Assembly (NCBI RefSeq): GCF_000236905.1 | Contig: NC_016523.1 | Span: 620,001 to 684,000, forward strand | DNA length: 64,000 nucleotides | Reading direction: 5' to 3' | Source: Tetrapisispora phaffii CBS 4417 | Lineage: Eukaryota; Ascomycota; Saccharomycetes; Saccharomycetales; Saccharomycetaceae | Shown here: piece by piece, positions 1-9,501 of the stretch | How the letters are laid out: each line of letters begins with the position of its first letter | Position numbering within the stretch: position 1 is the first letter of the stretch | Notes under the pieces: generated by a model | Database searches by the model: none | The model's input: only the letters and a program-made list of their open reading frames with translations | Told to the model about the DNA's origin: nothing | Program-made: the position numbers and the translations under genes

Positions 1-480
1 ACAAATCAAAGTCTTCTCTGCCATTTTCAGAACTGGTATCTGTAAATTTGAATTCTCGATAGAATAGTTCTCAAAAGTAACGTTCTCTTCTAAGTCCATA
101 AATGGTTGGCTTGGTTGAATAGAACCATCCATTTTAGAGGTGATTGCACCTTTACTGAACAATCTGCCCATATCCACAGAAGCTTTGGTCGGTGACATGA
201 TGTGAACTGCAAAATACTGATATTTATGCAGTGCTATTGAAGTAAACGACGGTAATTGTAAATTAAATTCCAACTTTGGTTTAGGCAGTACACATAAAGA
301 GGTTACAGATGATGCAACTAACCCTCTGAACTCGGATTTTGGAGAACCTATCGGATTAGCAATGGAAAGAAGCATAACTTGAGTGGCCATCTTTCTCATA
401 GTCTCCTTAAACCTATCTTGTGTAATGACATGCTTATGAATTGTAGAGTTATATCTAACAAAATGTGTTGTTTTTAACAT
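1..480 (-). CDS. Flavin reductase-like (FMN-binding split barrel) protein, mitochondrial, C-terminus off window
   Basis: An open frame of 160 codons starts with ATG at 480 and runs off the left edge with no stop, so the gene is partial. The first ~20 residues are basic and hydroxylated with no acidic residue (FVRYNST motif), like a mitochondrial presequence with an R-type cleavage site. From about residue 28 the pattern (MRKMATQVMLLS..., FRGLVASSVTSLCVLP, LEFNLQLP, FAVHIMS) resembles the flavin_reduct domain, in which FMN binds a split beta-barrel and is reduced by NAD(P)H. Product and partner are unknown. It is divergent from TEL2 across a ~600-bp promoter region. I do not recall an S. cerevisiae gene of this type at this place, where ESP1 would be expected. 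Domain call fairly sure; function not. Confidence 0.6.
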   Translation of the reverse strand, partial: MLKTTHFVRYNSTIHKHVITQDRFKETMRKMATQVMLLSIANPIGSPKSEFRGLVASSVTSLCVLPKPKLEFNLQLPSFTSIALHKYQYFAVHIMSPTKASVDMGRLFSKGAITSKMDGSIQPSQPFMDLEENVTFENYSIENSNLQIPVLKMAEKTLIC

Positions 481-1077
481 ATCCTAAGAGGAACTATTTC
501 AAGTAATAACTTTTCTTACTATCTCCAATGTCGTACTTTGTATTGTATATTTCTATTAATTAAATGGTCTCGAATATGGAATTATATTAGATCATTTATT
601 CAATTAGACACAACTATAATAATATTAAGTTGGAACCATATATGTACATATCTATTTCACAACTGAATTCTATTTAATTATATAATTAAATATTGTATAT
701 AGATCTTTCATAGATTTTACCTATGCGGATGCCATCGCTTTCGAGTAGTCCCAAATTTTATAGTGACAAATAATATTCAATGCATCATCGCCTTCAAATC
801 GAAATATCATTTGATGTGTCAAAGGTAATTGAAAGTTGAAGTTTAGAATAGCAAGTGAAATTTTGATTAACCATTGATTAATTAAAAGTAATCGTTATAT
901 AGATCTATTGAAGCATCTTTTTGTATTCTTTCTCTAAAAAAACATATAAATTCTTTATGAAGTTGCATTGCTGAATAATTGAGAAATTGGGATGAATAAT
1001 AGCATTTATATGGCAGGCAATTGAATTCAAGCTGTATTTGCGTTGTGGATAGTACATAAATTATAATAATTAGCCGT
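481..1077. other. Intergenic, divergent promoter region
   Basis: About 600 bp between two divergently transcribed genes (flavin-reductase-like and TEL2). It is AT-rich and holds no convincing gene; a 78-codon minus-strand frame over its right end and the TEL2 start has no family features. No specific regulatory element was recognised. Confidence 0.6.
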
Positions 1078-3186
1078 ATGGATAGGAATTTGGTCAATAA
1101 TTTGGGTAAAGGCGCCAACTATGAGAAGCTTGAAGCTGTGTTAACTGGGGTTTTAGATGAGAAAATTGGATTGAACCTTGAAGTGGTTATGATAATTATC
1201 ACTGTTGTATGTCCAGTCTATCCTTCTTTACAAAGTTCATTAAAGAGTAAGTTGCTTCAAATTATATCTAATTCTTATCTTTTATTTTCTAATATGATCA
1301 ATTATTCCTCTAGATTGAAAGATTCCAGTAAAAATTTAGAACGACAAATTTATCTAGATATATTGATTGATTTATTAAGATACCACCCTACACTGCTATA
1401 CAATTATATGCAATTGCTAAAGTCATCAAAGGAAGACTTGGATATATTAAAGTCTGTGTTCTTTGGAAGCAGGCTGTTTAATTTATTGTCAAGCTCATTG
1501 AGTATAGTTGACTATATCGAAATATTAACCATACATTTCAAGTGTTTTTTGGATGAAACATCTTTTGATGAAATAAACCTATATCAAAAAACGGGAGAAA
1601 TGTTGACATCATTCTTTTCTTTAAATCCATTATTTACAATGGATATAATTTTAGACAAACTGTTACTCTCAGAGGATCAGTATTGGATTCATTTTAAAAA
1701 TATTATTACTCACTCGAAAAGAAATGTCAGAAGAAATATTATAATAAACACCTTATTCCCATATTTTGATATCAGAGTTATTGAAAAAAATTACATTGAA
1801 ATTTTCGAAATTCTAAGTCAGTTACAGGTGCATCAATCAATAGATTATCAAATGCTAACAAATTTGAAATCAACTATATTGATTGAAATTATTTTAAAGA
1901 TCATACCAGAAGTAATGGTCACTAATTTTACAGATAAGGCATTAAGACGATTTAGTGATGTAAATGTTTACGACGATGAGAAAACTTGCCAGATATTGTG
2001 CATGTTATTATCTTACCGCACTACTTCTGAGCAACGTGTTAAAATTGCTGAAAGCACTGCATTTTTGAATGGTGTCACTAAGAGATTAACCAACAATGAA
2101 TTGACAATCAGGGAGCGTACAATGTTTATTGCAAAAATGGTAACTAATGGAACCTTGGAGTATGAGAGCTCATTTGATATTATTATTCCAAGACACGATT
2201 TCAAGAACTTGCAAGTGGCAAAGACTATCAAGTTGGAAAATCTAAAGTTAGAGACTAATAGATTAGTTGACCAAGACACGGAAGGGAAATTAGATGCAAT
2301 TTCTAAATTTAATGATTTGAACCTAGACACAGATAGTGATGATGATGAAGATTCTTATACAAAGAAAAAAATCGTTTTCATGAAAGATTTATTATTAGAG
2401 TTCGAGAATATAGATAAATCAAAACGCAACGATTTTGTATCATTGTTAAAGACTACAGTTAAATTAGTTAGGCAAAAGAGAAATTTTATCTCTGAAGTTT
2501 CATACTATGCTGCTAAATTGATTGTAAACATTTGTACTTTAAATAATAATTTTGAGGAAAAGGATTTTGAGGCTTGGAGAATTAATGCATTAGAGACAAT
2601 TTTATTTGTTACCCCTGAATCTATAAAAGATATTTTAAAACTATTATTTACTACAGAACTCTCTCTCCAACAAAGGATGTCTATCCTTTCTTCTCTGGGA
2701 TTATCAGCTAGAGAGCTACGTGGTTATGATGATGAATACATTGTAAAATATGAAACTGATTTTTTTGAACAAAAATTACCATGGTCCACAAATCAAAGTC
2801 CTATATCATTGCAATCTGCTGAACAAAGCACAATTACAGAAATAAACCCGGCCAATAATAGTATAATGGAGAATTCACAAGTAACATGGAAATCTAAAAA
2901 ACTATTGAAATCAAATAAAACTAGTAGAAAAAATGAGTTTAGAAAGCATGCAAGTATTTTTTTTTATCCTCTAGCGAACCAGTGGCTGAATGGCATAGAT
3001 TTAGGAACTTATGATAAAATGTTTAAACTGCATTATTTAAAAACATTACATATCATACACGAATGTGCATTCCCATCGAATGATTACAAAGATATAACAG
3101 CATTATATGAGGAAGTCTTAGCAGATGGGCTAAAACAAGAACTACCAATTGAAGACCTTGTCATTTCGATAAAAGATAGAATTTAA
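1078..3186 (+). CDS. TEL2: Telomere length regulator Tel2, TTT complex subunit
   Basis: 702 residues, close to the ~690 of S. cerevisiae Tel2. Tel2 with Tti1 and Tti2 forms the TTT co-chaperone complex that stabilises PIKK kinases (Tel1, Mec1, TOR) and supports telomere maintenance. The protein is an alpha-helical repeat with no catalytic motif. An acidic linker (about residues 417-425) precedes the conserved C-terminal Telomere_reg-2 region (KIVFMKDLLLEFENID onward, ~425-490). The conserved FFYPLANQWLNG block lies near residue 626. ATG at 1078 is the first in frame and gives the family N-terminus. It heads a run of genes (MDR1, PCP1, GTF1, NOP7, SRB5, VMA21, VOA1) in the same order as S. cerevisiae YGR099W-YGR106C, which supports the assignment. 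Confidence 0.9.
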   Translation: MDRNLVNNLGKGANYEKLEAVLTGVLDEKIGLNLEVVMIIITVVCPVYPSLQSSLKSKLLQIISNSYLLFSNMINYSSRLKDSSKNLERQIYLDILIDLLRYHPTLLYNYMQLLKSSKEDLDILKSVFFGSRLFNLLSSSLSIVDYIEILTIHFKCFLDETSFDEINLYQKTGEMLTSFFSLNPLFTMDIILDKLLLSEDQYWIHFKNIITHSKRNVRRNIIINTLFPYFDIRVIEKNYIEIFEILSQLQVHQSIDYQMLTNLKSTILIEIILKIIPEVMVTNFTDKALRRFSDVNVYDDEKTCQILCMLLSYRTTSEQRVKIAESTAFLNGVTKRLTNNELTIRERTMFIAKMVTNGTLEYESSFDIIIPRHDFKNLQVAKTIKLENLKLETNRLVDQDTEGKLDAISKFNDLNLDTDSDDDEDSYTKKKIVFMKDLLLEFENIDKSKRNDFVSLLKTTVKLVRQKRNFISEVSYYAAKLIVNICTLNNNFEEKDFEAWRINALETILFVTPESIKDILKLLFTTELSLQQRMSILSSLGLSARELRGYDDEYIVKYETDFFEQKLPWSTNQSPISLQSAEQSTITEINPANNSIMENSQVTWKSKKLLKSNKTSRKNEFRKHASIFFYPLANQWLNGIDLGTYDKMFKLHYLKTLHIIHECAFPSNDYKDITALYEEVLADGLKQELPIEDLVISIKDRI

Positions 3187-3213
3187 AACTAAAACAAAAA
3201 CAAATTATCATTC

Positions 3214-3248
<35 letters not shown>

Positions 3249-3731
3249 TAAAGATGAAAGATTTAGAAAAGTAAATAGCATTTTTAAAAAGTTTCACTAA
3301 TAATAGAATTTTACAATTGAATCAAGAATAGGACTATGTAACTTATGTCAACTCAGACTATACTTGTTACACGTAAATAATGTTCTGTACTGACTCAAAA
3401 GAAAGTATCTTGTTCTTAAATGTCAATTATTTGAGATATCGGAAACCTTTGAGAACACGATGCTTTGAAATAAAGAAAAACTCTATACTGAAAAAAAGTT
3501 TTGACAGAATATAATTTAGATAACATAGGGGATTAGTTTCTTTTACTTCTTATATGTAGGTAATGTTTGTACATTTGTATATTATCGACATGATTTAACT
3601 TGGTTATTAAACTTGTTTTGTTTGAATTTGATATTTTTGCAATAAGAGGTAGTGAACTATAGCTTAAGGAAGAAGAACCACTAGATAGAGTTTTTGACAC
3701 CAAAAAATATATTAATATTGGCTGCTTTGTG
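3187..3731. other. Intergenic between TEL2 and MDR1, with ATTATC/ATT microsatellite
   Basis: 545 bp after the TEL2 stop. Positions ~3208-3249 are a microsatellite that shifts from CATTAT units to ATT units. The remainder is AT-rich MDR1 promoter with no recognised element. A short minus-strand frame (3533-3772) overlaps the MDR1 start and has no family features. Confidence 0.6.
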
Positions 3732-6620
3732 ATGTCATTTTTAGGTTCCTTACGCCAAAAGGCAACATTCATTGATAAAATAGCTGAAAGTTTTTTACCT
3801 TCTCTTACTAGAGACGAAAAGTTTAAGCTAGAATACAGATTACCTGATGAAGAACTAATAGTGGATGATATAAATGCAGACCTTTCCTTTGTTGGAGCCC
3901 ATAGTAAATTAAGAGAAATTCAGAACCATAGGACCAAAGAACAGAATGTTGGAGCATATGTGTTTTCAGGTAGGTTATATCTAACAAAACATTTTTTGGT
4001 ATTTAGAGATGCATTCGATAAAAAATCTTGTGTTTTGTTACTTAACCTATCAACAATAAAGAGAGTGGAGAGAACTCCATCTGAAGCAAATAATTTTTCT
4101 CTAACATTGACATTGTATACTGGGTCTGAAGTATTGATACAGTTGATGGGATTGAAATATAAATCTGAACAATTTTCTGCTCAATTAAAATTACATTTAA
4201 AGGAGAATATAGAAAATGCAAGGAAATTACCTCAATTTTTGAACACTTGTTATTCGGAGTTCATACTTAACAAGAACATTATGCATAAAACAGATTTGAT
4301 ACCACCAAAATCAGGACTTGGACAACAATTCAAATATCCTGGTAATCCTTCAATGGAAAAAGAAAAACTCAAATTAAGACTTTGGTTTGATTATTTTAAG
4401 GAGAATGGTGAAAATATGGGAATAGTTAAAAATCATATATTTCATAAACTAGTTAGGGTCGGTTTACCTAATAGAATTAGAGGTGAAATTTGGGAATTAT
4501 GTTCTGGTGCCATGTACCTACGTTACGCCAATGCGGGTGAATACCAACAAATATTAGAAGAAAATCAAGGGAAAACGTCACAAGCAACAGACGAAATTGA
4601 AAAAGATTTAAAGAGATCCTTACCTGAATACAAAGCATATCAAACATCGGAAGGTCTAAATAGGTTAAGGAATGTGCTGACTGTTTATTCTTGGAAAAAT
4701 CCAGATGTTGGATATTGTCAAGCAATGAATATCGTTGTAGCAGGTTTATTAATATATATGACAGAAGAACAGGCATTCTGGTGTTTATATAACTTGTGTG
4801 ACGTGTATGTTCCTGGTTATTACTCCAAAACGATGTATGGTACTCTGTTGGATCAAAAAGTGTTTGAATATTTTGTCGAAGATAAAATTCCAGTGTTATG
4901 GGAGCATATACAAAAACAAGATATTCAACTATCCATCGTTTCATTGCCATGGTTTTTATCATTATTTTTCACATCGATGCCGTTAGAATTCAGTTTTAGA
5001 ATAATGGATATATTTTTTCTTAATGGCTCAAGAACATTATTCCAGGTTTCTCTTGCGATATTAAAGGTCAATGGTGATGCGTTATTAGCATCAGAAGAAG
5101 ATGGTACTTTTATTGCTGTTTTGAAGAATTATTTTCAAACTTTAGGCGACAGTGCATACCCAGATTCAGATGATCCTAAATTAAGAAGTATTACTAAATT
5201 TCAACAGCTGCTTGTAACAGCCTTTAAGGAATTCAATGTTATTACATCTCAAATAATTTCTCAACAAAGGCATAAATTTGAAAAGGAAATAACCTTAAAT
5301 ATTGAAACTTTTGTTAAGAAAACACAAATTCGTCAAATGCCTAAAACTTTCTATCTTCATAGTACTGACTTATCAAATATCTATGATATTTATTATCAAA
5401 GTATAGAGACATATAATATAAGTCTCGGTAAAGGTTCCTCTAGTATGAATTATGACGTTTTTGTTCAATTTTTAGGTAAATTTTGTGATTGGTGTAAGCC
5501 ATGTGAAGCAGATAATGATTCCAGATTTGTTGAACAGAAAAATGAGTTTTTGAAGAAATTATTCAATTACTGGGATACGAATGATTCTGGTGAACTGACG
5601 TTAAATAATGTTGTAGCTGGTTTAGATAAGTTGAAGACAGATGATTTATTAATCATGATAAATAATTTTTTCAATTTATATGATAAGGACGGTGATGGCG
5701 AATTGCATCGTGAGGAGGTCCTTGCTCTCTCAGAGGGTTTATTATTTTTGACAGAACCATGGAGATCAGGTAGATATGTTGATGTTCTTACTAAAACAGC
5801 AATTGAGAATGAGATTGCTGACAGAATTGTTGAACAAAAGGCACAAGAAGAAGATGGGGATGACACAATTGAGTTACCGAACGATGTTGAAGTAAATGAA
5901 GAAAAATATAAAAATGAACAGTCTGAAAGGTATTTGAAGGCAGCTAGTAATTTCTTACAAAGGTCCATTGAATATGCTAGATCAGTGGATCTACCTTCTG
6001 ATTTTAACTTAATAGAACTTTCTGATGATGAAACTGGAGGTTCTAGTGAATCTACAGATGCTATAAAGAAGAAAAATTTGAACACCTTAAAAGCTAACGC
6101 TGCTTTGGATCCAACACACCCTAAACGATTAGATATGGCTACATTTAGAATGATTATCCTTGCGGATGAAACATATGAATTATTTTTTTCAGAAACTTGG
6201 AGATGTTCTACACATGTTAATAAATTAATAGACACAGATAATACAAGAGGAAAGGCCTTGCGTGGTATGTTTGATGGGTTTATGGCTGATGGCAGAAAGG
6301 TTGCCAAACAAGTCCGTATCCGTGTTGATTCTGTTGCTACCACTAGAAGTAGAGGAGATTCTATATTAAGTACCGATACTAATGCAACATCAAACACCCC
6401 AATGGCAAAATCTCTCTCGTCTTCTACTAAAGAAGATAAATTCGAAGATATCGATGATTTTACTTCAGAACAGCAAGAGGAACGTGATGATCTACTAGGA
6501 AATTCATGGGTAGAAATGGATATCGATGATACCATGATAGAACCTGAAAGAAAACAAGTTCTCTCTAGGCCTCCAATGAGCAACTCCATATCAAAGGATT
6601 TAATTGAATTTGAAGCATAA
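3732..6620 (+). CDS. MDR1: TBC-domain Rab GTPase-activating protein Mdr1/Gyp2
   Basis: 962 residues from ATG 3732; the codon just before it is GTG, so the frame looks one residue longer if alternative starts are allowed. It accelerates GTP hydrolysis on Rab/Ypt GTPases; yeast Gyp2 acts on Ypt6. Order of parts: GRAM-like domain (~72-115, [19 protein letters not shown]), then the TBC domain from ~244 ([11 protein letters not shown]) with the arginine finger in IEKDLKR (~288-294) and the glutamine finger in VGYCQ (~326-330). A C-terminal EF-hand pair follows, the first degenerate ([12 protein letters not shown], ~615) and the second canonical ([12 protein letters not shown], ~651), so calcium binding is plausible. 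An acidic, Ser-rich tail ends the protein. Length and order match S. cerevisiae YGR100W (~950 residues). Confidence 0.93.
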   Translation: MSFLGSLRQKATFIDKIAESFLPSLTRDEKFKLEYRLPDEELIVDDINADLSFVGAHSKLREIQNHRTKEQNVGAYVFSGRLYLTKHFLVFRDAFDKKSCVLLLNLSTIKRVERTPSEANNFSLTLTLYTGSEVLIQLMGLKYKSEQFSAQLKLHLKENIENARKLPQFLNTCYSEFILNKNIMHKTDLIPPKSGLGQQFKYPGNPSMEKEKLKLRLWFDYFKENGENMGIVKNHIFHKLVRVGLPNRIRGEIWELCSGAMYLRYANAGEYQQILEENQGKTSQATDEIEKDLKRSLPEYKAYQTSEGLNRLRNVLTVYSWKNPDVGYCQAMNIVVAGLLIYMTEEQAFWCLYNLCDVYVPGYYSKTMYGTLLDQKVFEYFVEDKIPVLWEHIQKQDIQLSIVSLPWFLSLFFTSMPLEFSFRIMDIFFLNGSRTLFQVSLAILKVNGDALLASEEDGTFIAVLKNYFQTLGDSAYPDSDDPKLRSITKFQQLLVTAFKEFNVITSQIISQQRHKFEKEITLNIETFVKKTQIRQMPKTFYLHSTDLSNIYDIYYQSIETYNISLGKGSSSMNYDVFVQFLGKFCDWCKPCEADNDSRFVEQKNEFLKKLFNYWDTNDSGELTLNNVVAGLDKLKTDDLLIMINNFFNLYDKDGDGELHREEVLALSEGLLFLTEPWRSGRYVDVLTKTAIENEIADRIVEQKAQEEDGDDTIELPNDVEVNEEKYKNEQSERYLKAASNFLQRSIEYARSVDLPSDFNLIELSDDETGGSSESTDAIKKKNLNTLKANAALDPTHPKRLDMATFRMIILADETYELFFSETWRCSTHVNKLIDTDNTRGKALRGMFDGFMADGRKVAKQVRIRVDSVATTRSRGDSILSTDTNATSNTPMAKSLSSSTKEDKFEDIDDFTSEQQEERDDLLGNSWVEMDIDDTMIEPERKQVLSRPPMSNSISKDLIEFEA

Positions 6621-7001
6621 AACATTTACTTCAACTTAGCATATACGACTTGTCTAGTAATTTGTAGATATATATATATATATACGAATACTAAAAATAA
6701 TAAGATAAGTGTTTTAATCTTGCATAACAACCAATATAAATAATATAAATAATTCATGATCCCCTTAGCCTTTCTTATTTAGATTATTCATTTAAATGCG
6801 TTCGAAACCAATTAAGTGACTACGTTATTACAAAAGGGCAATGTTTTTAAGTTCCGGAAAAATATTAAGGAAACTATAATTCAATGTATACAAAGTCAAT
6901 GAATATATCAGATGTTGTGTAAACGTAAGAGACGGTAAACTATTTAGAAATAAAGATCGTAGTTTACTTTGTTAGATTTGAAAAGGGCAGTTGCAGAAGA
7001 A
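6621..7001. other. Intergenic between MDR1 and PCP1
   Basis: 381 bp, AT-rich, with a TA dinucleotide run around 6670-6684. It contains the MDR1 3' end and the PCP1 promoter. No gene or specific motif was recognised. Confidence 0.6.
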
Positions 7002-8042
7002 ATGGTTTTTATGCTAACCCCAATCGGTAGGGCGTCAATGATTAGATCATTAGCCTCACAAAGATTGTATTTTACAAATAACCTCATAAGATCACAAAGA
7101 AATATATTAAAGAGTTCGTTTTGGAGTCCTAATATTGTATTAAGGAAACATGAAATAACTAAGTCGAGCATAATTAACCAATTGCTAGCAAGAAGAACGT
7201 TCTCTACGAAAGCAACTAGTTTCGCAAAATGGAATTCAAATGAGAATACTGCAAGTCGTTATTTGCGTTTAAATAGATTTCAACAGTTTCAGCACTTACA
7301 AGGTAATAATAATTCATTGGGGAAAGTAACATTAACGGCCGTTGCATTGATGACAGGTATATTTTTCCTTTCACCCTATATATTCGAATATGTCCCACCT
7401 TTTACTCATTTCAAAAAGAACCCCACTCATTTAATATATACATTATTGGGTATTAATGCCGTTGTTTTTATGATGTGGCAGTCACCTAAGTCATGGAGAT
7501 TTTTGCAAAGATATATGCTACTTGAGAAGAGTAATATCTACAGCAAATGGTCCTTGATCGGCAGTGCCTTTTCTCATCAAGAATTTTGGCACTTGGGTAT
7601 GAACATGCTTGCACTGTGGTCTTTTGGTACGTCCTTAGCCACTATGTTAGGTGTTTCAAACTTTTTTTCTTTATATATGAATAGTGCAATTGTGGGATCT
7701 TTATTTTCTCTATGGTATCCAAAAATTGCTAGAATTGCTATGATTGGCCCTAGTCTAGGTGCCAGTGGCGCCCTATTTGGTGTATTTGGTTGTTTTGCTT
7801 ATTTATTCCCTAAAGCAAAACTATTATTATTTTTCTTCCCGATTCCAGGTGGAGCATGGGTTGCATTCTTAGGAGCAGTCGGTTGGAATCTAGCCGGATG
7901 TGTTTTGAGATGGGGATCCTTTGATTATGCTGCACATTTAGGAGGTTCAGCGATCGGTGTGTTCTATGGCTGGTACATTAGCAAGATTGCTAGACAACAA
8001 AGGGATAGGAGATTACACCAACAAACAGGTAGATGGTTTTAA
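7002..8042 (+). CDS. PCP1: Mitochondrial rhomboid protease Pcp1
   Basis: 346 residues from ATG 7002, the same length as S. cerevisiae Pcp1. An upstream TTG at 6969 is in frame but is not a normal yeast start. Rhomboid serine protease of the mitochondrial inner membrane; in yeast it cleaves Mgm1 (inner-membrane fusion) and cytochrome c peroxidase. The basic N-terminus (ASMIRSLASQRLYF) looks like a presequence. Several hydrophobic segments follow. The oxyanion-side motif HQEFWHLGMNML is present, then the catalytic serine in GPSLGASGALFG (Ser255) and the catalytic histidine in FDYAAHLGGS (His312), within a residue of the yeast positions as I remember them. Both catalytic residues are intact, so the enzyme should be active. 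Confidence 0.96.
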   Translation: MVFMLTPIGRASMIRSLASQRLYFTNNLIRSQRNILKSSFWSPNIVLRKHEITKSSIINQLLARRTFSTKATSFAKWNSNENTASRYLRLNRFQQFQHLQGNNNSLGKVTLTAVALMTGIFFLSPYIFEYVPPFTHFKKNPTHLIYTLLGINAVVFMMWQSPKSWRFLQRYMLLEKSNIYSKWSLIGSAFSHQEFWHLGMNMLALWSFGTSLATMLGVSNFFSLYMNSAIVGSLFSLWYPKIARIAMIGPSLGASGALFGVFGCFAYLFPKAKLLLFFFPIPGGAWVAFLGAVGWNLAGCVLRWGSFDYAAHLGGSAIGVFYGWYISKIARQQRDRRLHQQTGRWF

Positions 8043-8196
8043 TGGGATGCATTTTCAGCTACTATTCCCCTTACATGTAAATATCTTCAATGAAAATCAC
8101 CTGTTGGTAAAACTTCAATCACTGTCATATAATAAAATTACAAATATATACATGGATAGGAATATTATAATATATAAAAATCTTAAATAAAGCTGT

Positions 8197-8784
8197 TTAC
8201 TCTCTATCTTTCATTAAACCACCACGGAGCACATACATCTTATTTCTTGAAAGTGCTGACAATTCAGTTGGATTCCAAGAATTTGAAACTTCACCTAGAT
8301 CTTCAGATTTTGTTGCTCTTTCTATTTTTGAGATCAGTTCTTCATACGATAATGGTTTACTATTTCTTGGTAGAATTCTCGAGTTATTTTCATCAATTTT
8401 ATCAGTATCGTAAGAGATCTCTTGCAATTTGTTAAGAAAAGACATTTGATATTTCAATCTCTTTTTTATATGCAATATATCTACACTTTCAGTTGGCAAT
8501 CCTGAAAGTTTCAGAAGTCTTCTGATTGTCTCATCAGATATGTCTAAATTTGAAGAAGTTGTTCTTGCAGAATCGGAATTCAGGTACTCTTCGATGGAAG
8601 CAGAATCCTGTTGCATAAACTGTTTTACTTCATCCAGAGTGTTAAATTTGCTACCAATCCATTGCTTCAATGGCATACTTGAGTTACCACTCAATCCACG
8701 AGTGAAATATCTCAAAGAGCCACTAAAGCGCCCTATTCTTGTTAATCTGATTAGGGACATTTGTTGCTGCATGGGAGTGAACAT
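8197..8784 (-). CDS. GTF1: Mitochondrial glutamyl-tRNA(Gln) amidotransferase subunit F
   Basis: 195 residues from ATG at 8784 (S. cerevisiae Gtf1 ~183). Gtf1 is the fungal-specific third subunit of the GatFAB enzyme, which converts Glu-tRNA(Gln) to Gln-tRNA(Gln) in the mitochondrial matrix. The N-terminus (SLIRLTRIGRFSGSLRYFTRG) is a clear presequence: Arg-rich, no acidic residue, with RYFTRG near the probable cleavage site. The body has conserved stretches such as SYEELISKIERATKSEDLG and WNPTELSALSRNKMYVLRGG. It is convergent with PCP1, as in S. cerevisiae (YGR102C beside YGR101W). The call rests on length, targeting, the conserved C-terminus and position. Confidence 0.88.
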   Translation of the reverse strand: MFTPMQQQMSLIRLTRIGRFSGSLRYFTRGLSGNSSMPLKQWIGSKFNTLDEVKQFMQQDSASIEEYLNSDSARTTSSNLDISDETIRRLLKLSGLPTESVDILHIKKRLKYQMSFLNKLQEISYDTDKIDENNSRILPRNSKPLSYEELISKIERATKSEDLGEVSNSWNPTELSALSRNKMYVLRGGLMKDRE

Positions 8785-9501
8785 GTAGGGATATTGCCAG
8801 TGTTTGAATTCAATTGCAGTAACAATATAAAATCTTGAGTGAATTGAATAGTTGATAATAAACTATGGGTTCACAAACGTATCTAATATATCTTCTATTT
8901 ATAACGGTACCCTGTAAGTATATAAGATTAAAGATATTTCCTAATTAGAACAGTACGTAGTTAATGACTGGTAAGTGACTGCAGCAAGATCGAGCAGAAA
9001 GTATACTTAGAAGGAAGCATCCAAGATGCATCGAGTTAAAGCAGGTCACGGTAACTGTTTTCAATCTTCATGAGCATTCCAGGGATATAGTATAACACTT
9101 TTAACATAATATATCATAACTACTATACAAGTTGCCATATGGAATCAAATATATATGGTTCTGGTTCTGGTTGTGGGTGACTATAAAGTTTCCTCAGAGA
9201 TTACCCGCCATCTTAAAATCTATATAGTGAAAATTTTTCACAAAAAGCGATGAGATGAGATGAGATGAGATAAGGTTGAAATTATTATTCATTGATTTAT
9301 ATAGTGGCATATAAACTTTATTATAATTAAATTATAATGAGTATATAATGTGTATACTAGATTCGTTGATATATTCTCTTGTTACAGATACTGTTATTAT
9401 AAGAGCATCCGCAGTTTTCTCTTTGTTGTGTCATATTATAGGATAATAGACTGGTAGATTGATACGTAGAATAAAAACACGGTGAAGCACTTGAATTAAA
9501 A
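8785..9501. other. Divergent promoter region GTF1 / NOP7
   Basis: 717 bp between divergent genes, with no coding region. The NOP7-proximal part holds an RRPE-like palindrome and a PAC element extended into a pentamer repeat, listed separately. An AT-rich stretch at ~9300-9350 lies between those motifs and the ATG. Confidence 0.7.
9228..9273 (+). promoter_or_regulatory. RRPE + PAC elements of NOP7, PAC extended as GATGA repeat
   Basis: TGAAAATTTTTCA at 9228-9240 fits the RRPE motif (ribosomal RNA processing element). GCGATGAG at 9247-9254 fits the PAC box. They are 6 bp apart and about 250 bp before the NOP7 ATG, the arrangement known in yeast ribosome-biogenesis promoters. The PAC core continues as about four GATGA pentamers to ~9270. 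RRPE is bound by Stb3 and PAC by Dot6/Tod6 in S. cerevisiae; binding here is inferred. Confidence 0.8.

Noticed and set aside
3729..3731. GTG upstream of the MDR1 ATG, and in-frame TTG codons upstream of PCP1, VOA1, NAT3, LOA1 and KAR3
   Set aside because: Non-ATG starts are not expected; in each case the next ATG gives the family N-terminus.
5567..6625. 352-codon open frame on the minus strand inside MDR1
   Set aside because: Very Ser-rich translation of the complement of Glu/Asp-rich MDR1 coding sequence; no domain, and the plus-strand protein is clearly real.
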